Positions 59,048 through 64,000 of a DNA stretch of 64,000 nucleotides are shown one piece after another. The notes beneath the pieces were generated by a model that did no database searches, was not told where the DNA came from, and saw nothing but the letters and a program-made list of their open reading frames with translations. The stretch lies in contig NZ_CP029002.1 in NCBI RefSeq assembly GCF_003073375.1, positions 2,094,001 through 2,158,000 on the forward strand, in the 5' to 3' direction. Made by a program: the position numbers and the translations under genes. The DNA is from Lysinibacillus sp. 2017. Lineage in GTDB: Bacteria; Bacillota; Bacilli; Bacillales_A; Planococcaceae. Within the stretch, counting starts at the first letter, position 1, and each line of letters starts with the position of its first letter.

Positions 59048-59689
59048 TTAGAAGTTTTCTTTATCGAATACTTCTAGATCAATAATACGTGCCCCTTGTT
59101 TTAAAATAGATGCTTCTATTTCATCGACAGTGGATTGCTTTGCACCTTTTGAAAGGGTGATGACTACACGGCGAAGATAAGTTGTATCATCATCTAGGGA
59201 GAATAAACAGTGCACAGACCAAATTTTCTTAACCGCTGTTAATACTTTGATTAAAATCCCGTCTGTATCCGGAAGGGCAATCGTAATTGCACAACTCCCT
59301 GTTCGGTAACCCCATGCTTCCTCTAACAGTTCAAATACCTTTGAATGCGGTAAAATCCCTGCGAAGTTGCCTTTCGTGTCGACAACTGCTAAGTATGGTA
59401 ACTGTTTGATCGAATGGAACACTTCAAAGAAAGAACTGTTTTCATGGATAAATGCATCCGCTTCTTCCGCTAAAATTTTAACGGGTTCTTTCATATCGCC
59501 CTCTTTTAGCTTGTACTCCAGGACTTCGACTTTATAAATATTGCCGATAAATTTTTCACCTGCTGCGTCTAATACTGGTATACAGCGGAATCCGTTGTCA
59601 TTTAATTGGCCCAATACTTTTGAAATTGTATCTGTTTCTTTAACAAAACTAACATCTTTCTTTTTTAAATACTTTTGTTTTACTAACAT
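59048..59689 (-). CDS. CBS-pair plus ACT-like domain protein (CbpA/AcuB-like)
   Basis: The 213-residue cytoplasmic protein has two CBS motifs (~1-60 with KVLGQLNDNGFRCIPVLDAA, and ~75-125 with LPYLAVVDTKGNFAGILPHS) and a C-terminal ACT-like domain (~130-205, AITIALPDTDGILIKVLTAV). CBS pairs bind adenine nucleotides. The CBS-CBS-ACT order is that of the c-di-AMP-binding protein CbpA of Listeria and of AcuB, so a nucleotide-sensing role is inferred. Confidence 0.85.
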   Translation of the reverse strand: MLVKQKYLKKKDVSFVKETDTISKVLGQLNDNGFRCIPVLDAAGEKFIGNIYKVEVLEYKLKEGDMKEPVKILAEEADAFIHENSSFFEVFHSIKQLPYLAVVDTKGNFAGILPHSKVFELLEEAWGYRTGSCAITIALPDTDGILIKVLTAVKKIWSVHCLFSLDDDTTYLRRVVITLSKGAKQSTVDEIEASILKQGARIIDLEVFDKENF

Positions 59690-59864
59690 AGTGATACCTC
59701 CTTCGATGTACTCTTTCTATTTTAATATGAGTATGGCAATAGTGAAAGTCATTTTTAGAATTTTTTGTATTATTTGTAAATTCAAAAAGATTATTCGTAC
59801 TAACCCAGGTGATTTTCACAATATTATTTATATAATTCGTAATAAATATATGCAAACGCTGAAT

Positions 59865-59978
59865 CTAGATAAAAGCATTTCTAAATCGAAATTGGTGTAG
59901 TTGTTCATCTAACGAACGGTCGTTTCGATTAAATTGATAGGCTTCACTTTCTTCTAAAATATATACTTGTCTATCCAT
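59865..59978 (-). CDS. 37-residue small protein gene
   Basis: An ATG at 59978 opens a 37-codon frame: MDRQVYILEESEAYQFN, ...DEQLHQFRFRNAFI, ending in TAG 59865. It lies 9 nt after the stop of the 207-residue gene upstream, with AGGAAG as RBS 6 nt before it. The peptide is rich in Glu, Gln, Arg and aromatic residues and has no membrane helix. It may be part of a two-gene unit. It is below the usual size cutoffs and may have been missed before. Function unknown. Confidence 0.5.
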   Translation of the reverse strand: MDRQVYILEESEAYQFNRNDRSLDEQLHQFRFRNAFI

Positions 59979-59987
59979 TTAAACTTC

Positions 59988-60611
59988 CTAATGAATATAA
60001 CCTTTATTATCAAAAAGTTCTTTTTCGTTTAAAGTATATTGATCCATAAATTGAATTGCCTTTAGAATAGCTTGCTCATAACGTTCTGAATTCACTTCCA
60101 ATTGACTACGCAACTCTTTTAAAATAGTCTTTTCAATGATCACTAATTTTTTAGGGTAATCTTGATATTGTTGAAATTGTTCATTAAATAACATCTTTGA
60201 ATGATTGCTAAATTTAGAAAAAAACTTAACATCTATTTCTGGCACACTTTCAAAAATTTCTCGTAGAAAGTCGAGAAATATATTTACAGTGAACGCAGCA
60301 CACATTAACGCGTTCGTAATCGACCCTTTTGCAATTTTCTTTAAGCGTTCGAACTTTGGGTTTTTTAGAACATTTTCTAAAATATATCGACGTAATACAT
60401 ACATTAATGATAATTCCGAATTAAAATCCGGCACCTCTTTATAATAAAAGTAAACCCAGCAATCTCTCATACTAGCTATCGCAGAAGGCGTATCTAAAAA
60501 ATCATGCCTTAACATGCTAAAATAGAATTCATATTCATTTAATTTTTCATACTCAAGTTGTTGTTGTACATTTAATAAAAACAAGGAATCCCCGCTATTA
60601 ATTATATTCAT
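59988..60611 (-). CDS. Helical cytoplasmic protein of unknown family
   Basis: The ~207-residue protein is almost fully helical, rich in Phe/Tyr/Lys/Glu (FLREIFESVPEIDVKFFSKF). It has no signal peptide, membrane segment or recognised motif. The start is ATG 60611, about 7 nt after GGGGGAA; two nearby alternatives (60617, 60626) are also possible. It is followed 9 nt downstream by the 37-codon gene. Function unknown. Confidence 0.65.
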   Translation of the reverse strand: MNIINSGDSLFLLNVQQQLEYEKLNEYEFYFSMLRHDFLDTPSAIASMRDCWVYFYYKEVPDFNSELSLMYVLRRYILENVLKNPKFERLKKIAKGSITNALMCAAFTVNIFLDFLREIFESVPEIDVKFFSKFSNHSKMLFNEQFQQYQDYPKKLVIIEKTILKELRSQLEVNSERYEQAILKAIQFMDQYTLNEKELFDNKGYIH

Positions 60612-60752
60612 ATACATTTCCCCCAACCAGAATCAATCTCTATTAAGTTACAAGTTATTATTATACTAATTGTAATCTATCTTTTCCAAAATAGGAAATA
60701 TAATCAAAAAATTGTTTTTTCACGGTATTATTCAATAATTTATAATAAAACA

Positions 60753-60789
60753 AAAAAAGACTAAAGGAAAAATTCCTCTAGTCGTTTGA
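60753..60789 (-). terminator. Terminator of the yjlC-ndh operon
   Basis: On the minus strand the stem CGACTAGAGGAA/TTCCTTTAGTC is followed by TTTTTTTG. Confidence 0.8.
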
Positions 60790-60800
60790 AATACTATAAA

Positions 60801-61985
60801 TTAATAAGCTAAACCGAATAACGCTTTAATATGCGTCATGTAACGGATGTTTGAAGCTTCTTTCATTAATGATGCTGGTAAACCTACAAGTTGTGTATTG
60901 TTAGCACCTACTGTAGCGATACCATCTTTACGGCCAAGTGAACCTAAAGTACCTGAGTTTGTGAATTTGAATTCTTTATAGTCAGCACCTTTTACTTGAG
61001 CAAAGATGTTGTAACCAGCGATTTCACCTTGTTGCCATGCAACTTGTGCAGTTGGTGCGTAAGTTGGACGATCACCTGGGTTTGGAATGTGCGCAGAAGC
61101 ATCACCAATTACAAATACTTCAGGGTGAGAAGTTGATTGTAAGAAGTCGTTGATTGTTGCTTTACCACGGTCAGCAGCAAGACCAGATTCAGCTACTAAT
61201 GGAAGTGCAGCTACCCCACCAGTCCATACTAATGTGTTCGCAACGATTGGTTCACGGTCTTTTAATTGAATTACATTGCCTTCAACACCAGTTACAGGAG
61301 TTGATGTAATGAATTCTACACCGCGTTTAGATAATGATTCAGTTGCACGGTCAATTAAGTTTGGAGGGAATACTGGTAAAATACGAGGACCTGCTTCTAC
61401 TAATTTAATTTTTAAATCAGAGAAGTTTACGCCATATTTCGCAGCCACTTTCGGGAAGTGGTCAACGATTTCACCAACAAGTTCAACACCTGTTAAACCG
61501 CCACCGCCGATAACGATTGTTGCATCTGCTTCGTCTTTTGTTTGCGCATATGCTTTAATACGTGCTTCGATGTGCTCACGAATAGCATTAGCTTCATCAA
61601 CTGATTTTAATACAAATGAGTTTTCTTCTAATCCTGGGATACCGAAGAAACCAGTTTGAGAACCTAAAGATACAACTAATGTATCGTATGATAATGTTTT
61701 ACCATTTGATAAAACAACCTTTTTGTCATCTACGTTAAAGCTGTTTACTTTAGCGATTTCAAGGTTAATATCTTTACCTTTGAAAATTTTTGCAAGTGGT
61801 AATGCAACTGCACCTTCATTAATAGTACCACCAGCTAAACGGTGTAATTCAGTAATGATTTGGTGAGTCGGGAATTGATTGACTACAGTAATTTTTGCTT
61901 CATCAGCAGATAAATATTTACGAGCAGTTTGAGCAGCTAGTACACCCGCAAAGCCCGCACCTAAAATAACGATCTCTTTTGACAT
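60801..61985 (-). CDS. ndh: Type II NADH dehydrogenase (NDH-2)
   Basis: The 394-residue FAD enzyme transfers electrons from NADH to menaquinone at the membrane without proton pumping. The N-terminal FAD Rossmann motif is VILGAGFAGVLAA and the NAD motif is ATIVIGGGGLTGVELVGEI (~150). VFVIGDASAHIPNPGDRP holds the FAD-binding GD, and AQVAWQQGEIAGYNI is a conserved helix. The start is ATG 61985 after GGAGGATG. It is downstream of the DUF1641 gene, as in B. subtilis yjlC-ndh. Confidence 0.95.
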   Translation of the reverse strand: MSKEIVILGAGFAGVLAAQTARKYLSADEAKITVVNQFPTHQIITELHRLAGGTINEGAVALPLAKIFKGKDINLEIAKVNSFNVDDKKVVLSNGKTLSYDTLVVSLGSQTGFFGIPGLEENSFVLKSVDEANAIREHIEARIKAYAQTKDEADATIVIGGGGLTGVELVGEIVDHFPKVAAKYGVNFSDLKIKLVEAGPRILPVFPPNLIDRATESLSKRGVEFITSTPVTGVEGNVIQLKDREPIVANTLVWTGGVAALPLVAESGLAADRGKATINDFLQSTSHPEVFVIGDASAHIPNPGDRPTYAPTAQVAWQQGEIAGYNIFAQVKGADYKEFKFTNSGTLGSLGRKDGIATVGANNTQLVGLPASLMKEASNIRYMTHIKALFGLAY

Positions 61986-62023
61986 AGTAAATACATCCTC
62001 CATTTTAAATTAGATTTTGCGAA

Positions 62024-62452
62024 TTATTTGTTTAATTTACGCTCAGCGCTTACTTGTAAGAATGAGTTTGCGAAACGTAGTACACTTTGTACTTGTGGAT
62101 CTTTAATCATTTTTAATAAGCCAAATACGCCAACAGTTTCAGTGCTTTCTTCTGCACGGTCTTTTGCTTCAATAGCAGTTTGCGCTAAAGATTTTGCTGT
62201 ACCAACTACTGGAGCAGCCATTTCTGTAACTGCAGCAACTGTATCATTTTTTAATGTATCGTCTGTAGCTACAGCGTTTGCAAAGTCATACGCTTTAGTT
62301 AATAGAGTTGTCATTTCAGCCAATTTTGGAAGGTTGTCAACAAGCGTAGTTAATGATGCTTGTACCTCTGGCTTTAATAATTGGTCTAATACGTCTAATT
62401 GCTCTTGAGTAACAGATACTTTTTCAACCTGTTGATTGTTCATTTCTGACAT
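62024..62452 (-). CDS. yjlC: DUF1641 family protein (YjlC-like)
   Basis: The 142-residue acidic helical protein has LKPEVQASLTTLVDNLPKL and GVFGLLKMIKDPQVQSVLRF, the DUF1641 block. It is the first gene of the yjlC-ndh operon (38-nt gap to ndh). GGAGAGTTATT precedes ATG. The role of DUF1641 is unknown; the constant association suggests support of NDH-2. Two Rex-like palindromes lie upstream. Confidence 0.9.
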   Translation of the reverse strand: MSEMNNQQVEKVSVTQEQLDVLDQLLKPEVQASLTTLVDNLPKLAEMTTLLTKAYDFANAVATDDTLKNDTVAAVTEMAAPVVGTAKSLAQTAIEAKDRAEESTETVGVFGLLKMIKDPQVQSVLRFANSFLQVSAERKLNK

Positions 62453-62494
62453 AATAACTCTCCTTTGCCATTACTTAATTTTTTTTTTACACTA

Positions 62495-62527
62495 TGAAAA
62501 TTTTCACCATTTGTAAAAACTTTCACA
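62495..62527 (-). promoter_or_regulatory. Two Rex-like operators before yjlC-ndh
   Basis: TGTAAAAACTTTCACA (62512-62527; minus TGTGAAAGTTTTTACA) differs from the Rex consensus TGTGAAANNTTTCACA in one base. GTGAAAATTTTCAT (62494-62507 on the minus strand) is a second, adjacent half-conserved site. Rex represses ndh in Bacillus when NADH is low, which fits. Confidence 0.65.
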
Positions 62528-62753
62528 TACCATTCATTAAGAAACGATAGCACAAAGATTCGGTTGATACAATTAGAAAAGTGAAATAAAACGCGGAAAA
62601 ATTAATTATCAGAATTTATTATATTGTAAAACGTAATATTTTTAATAAATCAATACATAAAATCACAGGTTTTATAACATGTAGCTATTAGTTCATTCGC
62701 TTTATTAATAAGAAGAAACTCAATAGATTTTGCATTATGTAGTTTATTTTTAT

Positions 62754-62790
62754 AAAAAAATGCCCTGTAACAAATGCTACAGGGCAACAA
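62754..62790 (-). terminator. Terminator of rarD
   Basis: The arms TTGCCCTGTAGC and TACAGGGCA are followed on the minus strand by TTTTTTTATAAA. Confidence 0.88.
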
Positions 62791-62795
62791 ATTCA

Positions 62796-63695
62796 TTAGA
62801 TTGAATGACGTTTTCTCGCCTCGACAAATTTTGAAAGAGAAAAAATAAATACGGCTAACCAAATACAGCAGAATGTGAAAAACTCAGTTCCTGTAAATGG
62901 CTCTTTATAAACAAATATACCGATTAGTAGGCTCATTGTTGGTGATAAAAATTGAATGAAACCCATTAAATATAGCGGAATTTTTTGTGCACCCTTCGCG
63001 AATAATACAAGGGGTAATGCGGTAATAATCCCACTACCGATTAAGAAGAAATTCGTTTTCCAATCCACGTGTAAAAAGGATACTTCGGAAGTTTGCGCTA
63101 AGAAAATATAACCAACAATTGCAAATGGTAAAATGAAAAGTGTTTCAATCGCTAAACCGCGCGTCGCATCAAGCGGAATTTTCTTTTTCAATACCCCGTA
63201 AAACGCAAAGCTTATCGCGAGTGTAAGCGATACCCAAGGGAATGTCCCACCTGTAAACACTTGAAAGCAAACACCAAATGCCGCGATGATGACCGATAAA
63301 ATCGTTGCCTTAGATAACTTTTCCTTAAAGAAAAACATCCCGAATATTACGGAAATCAGGGGATTAATATAATAGCCTAAGCTTGCTTGTAATAAGTGGT
63401 CGTTATTGACCGCCCAAATGTAAATACCCCAGTTAAGAGAAATGATAATGGACGCTATAAAAAGTGACCAAAATTGGAGTTGTTTTAACCATAAATCCTT
63501 AATATCGACAATGAGCTGTTTTCGTTGCCCGATAATAAGGATGAAAATTGCTGTGAAAATGAACGCCCAAATAACTCGTCCAACTAAAATTTCAATACTG
63601 GATACATGTTGCACTTGTTTCCAGTACAGTGGGATTAGCCCCCACATAATATAGGCTGCCGCTGCAAAGAGCACGCCTTTTTTCTGTTCTGACAT
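62796..63695 (-). CDS. rarD: RarD-family EamA transporter
   Basis: The 299-residue protein has ten helices. The N-terminal KKGVLFAAAAYIMWGLIPLY and LLQASLGYYINPLISVIFGM are the RarD block, and the late LFAKGAQKIPLYLMGFIQF is the second EamA half. It is a permease of the drug/metabolite superfamily; the substrate is unknown. AGAAGAAGGTGCAAC precedes ATG. Confidence 0.92.
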   Translation of the reverse strand: MSEQKKGVLFAAAAYIMWGLIPLYWKQVQHVSSIEILVGRVIWAFIFTAIFILIIGQRKQLIVDIKDLWLKQLQFWSLFIASIIISLNWGIYIWAVNNDHLLQASLGYYINPLISVIFGMFFFKEKLSKATILSVIIAAFGVCFQVFTGGTFPWVSLTLAISFAFYGVLKKKIPLDATRGLAIETLFILPFAIVGYIFLAQTSEVSFLHVDWKTNFFLIGSGIITALPLVLFAKGAQKIPLYLMGFIQFLSPTMSLLIGIFVYKEPFTGTEFFTFCCIWLAVFIFSLSKFVEARKRHSI

Positions 63696-63943
63696 TGTTG
63701 CACCTTCTTCTATCTTCTACCAAAATACGACTATTAATCTATTTAATTAATAAAGCTCCTACTTTCAACGTCATATATAGCTCATTTCATTATAGTTGTC
63801 GAAATTTCAGATGTAAATGTCGAATCTATAATTTTCTTCATTACTAGAAATTTTCTCTGCATCTCGCTATTTTTAATTATTTCTTCAGAAAATTTTGATA
63901 CAATAATAAAACTATTTAGAATAAACAAGTGGAGGGAAAAATT

Positions 63944-64000
63944 ATGAATTTAGGCTTACAAGGCAAAGTGGTTTTAGTTACTGGAGGTAGTAAAGGAATT
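63944..64000 (+). CDS. SDR-family oxidoreductase, 5' part only
   Basis: The frame runs off the window end after MNLGLQGKVVLVTGGSKGI, the cofactor-binding start of a short-chain dehydrogenase (GxxxGxG-type loop). The RBS GGAGGG lies 9 nt before the ATG. A -35/-10-like TTGATA and TAGAAT precede it. Function cannot be narrowed. Confidence 0.85.
   Translation, partial: MNLGLQGKVVLVTGGSKGI

Noticed and set aside
62650-62862. 70-codon minus-strand ORF next to rarD
   Set aside because: It overlaps the rarD terminator and 3' end in another frame, with no RBS.
1-64000. CRISPR array
   Set aside because: No series of equal direct repeats with unique spacers was seen. The repeats here are palindromic and far apart.
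1-64000. tRNA, rRNA or prophage block
   Set aside because: No tRNA cloverleaf, rRNA segment or run of phage structural genes was recognised.

Overview
The window is low-GC Gram-positive DNA that looks like a Bacillales chromosome, most likely from the Planococcaceae (Solibacillus/Lysinibacillus-like). Several local gene orders match the Bacillus type: ccdA-yneI-ccdC next to yneK, yjlC-ndh, and DUF1659-DUF2922-YvrJ. T-box leaders, strong AGGAGG ribosome binding sites, frequent TTG starts and S-layer-type secreted proteins also fit. The taxonomic placement is inference; no rRNA or tRNA gene lies in the window.

Layout. (1) 0-12.9 kb is an accessory mosaic. It holds two near-identical secreted stalk-domain genes flanking a T-box-controlled methionyl-tRNA synthetase and a beta-lactamase-like hydrolase, then PadR/DUF1048, a TIMP-like secreted protein, an MBL-fold/TetR operon with a near-perfect operator, a HIT/PP2C operon behind its own T-box, and a SigV/RsiV-like ECF pair. 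(2) 12.9-24.6 kb is a string of small, mostly solitary genes (lipoproteins, membrane proteins, GNAT, two Nudix, MBL hydrolase, HDAC-like amidohydrolase with a LuxR regulator, XRE plus membrane protein). They are separated by a dispersed repeat family described below. (3) 24.7-34 kb has an ECF/anti-sigma pair and a large minus-strand sugar-acid operon: IclR, TctC-TctB-TctA transporter (tctA frameshifted), KDG kinase, KDPG aldolase, EamA transporter, KduD-like and a second SDR. (4) 34-47.4 kb is more ordinary: GNAT, CopC/CopD, TspO-like, cysteine hydrolase, LysE, a 1152-residue repetitive surface protein, SCO1, DUF1659/DUF2922/YvrJ and the ccdA cluster. (5) 47.4-55.5 kb is again accessory: a third ECF pair, a second XRE/membrane-protein pair, a complete-looking IS110-family element, and small genes between long copies of the repeat. 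(6) 55.8-64 kb holds a two-component system with a lipoprotein, a CBS-ACT protein, an uncharacterised two-gene unit with a 37-residue peptide, yjlC-ndh with Rex-like sites, RarD and the start of an SDR gene.

The most unusual feature is a family of at least 16 intergenic elements (called TCCCAAA elements here). A typical one has a short palindromic box (TTCCCAAA, 5-9 nt, TTTGGGAA), a stem-loop whose stem changes with compensation while the AT-rich loop stays nearly constant, and an AT-rich tail (TTTATAAATCCTTGTTGCAC). The longest copies are about 200 nt and have imperfect terminal inverted repeats. They occur only in the accessory stretches (0-24 kb and 47.7-55.5 kb) and usually lie between single small genes, which gives a cassette-like layout without any integrase. 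I did not identify this family with a named element. Two other repeat families are also present: a GC-rich ~140 bp repeat in inverted orientation at 13.3 and 42.8 kb, and a 112 nt hairpin at 38.9 kb.
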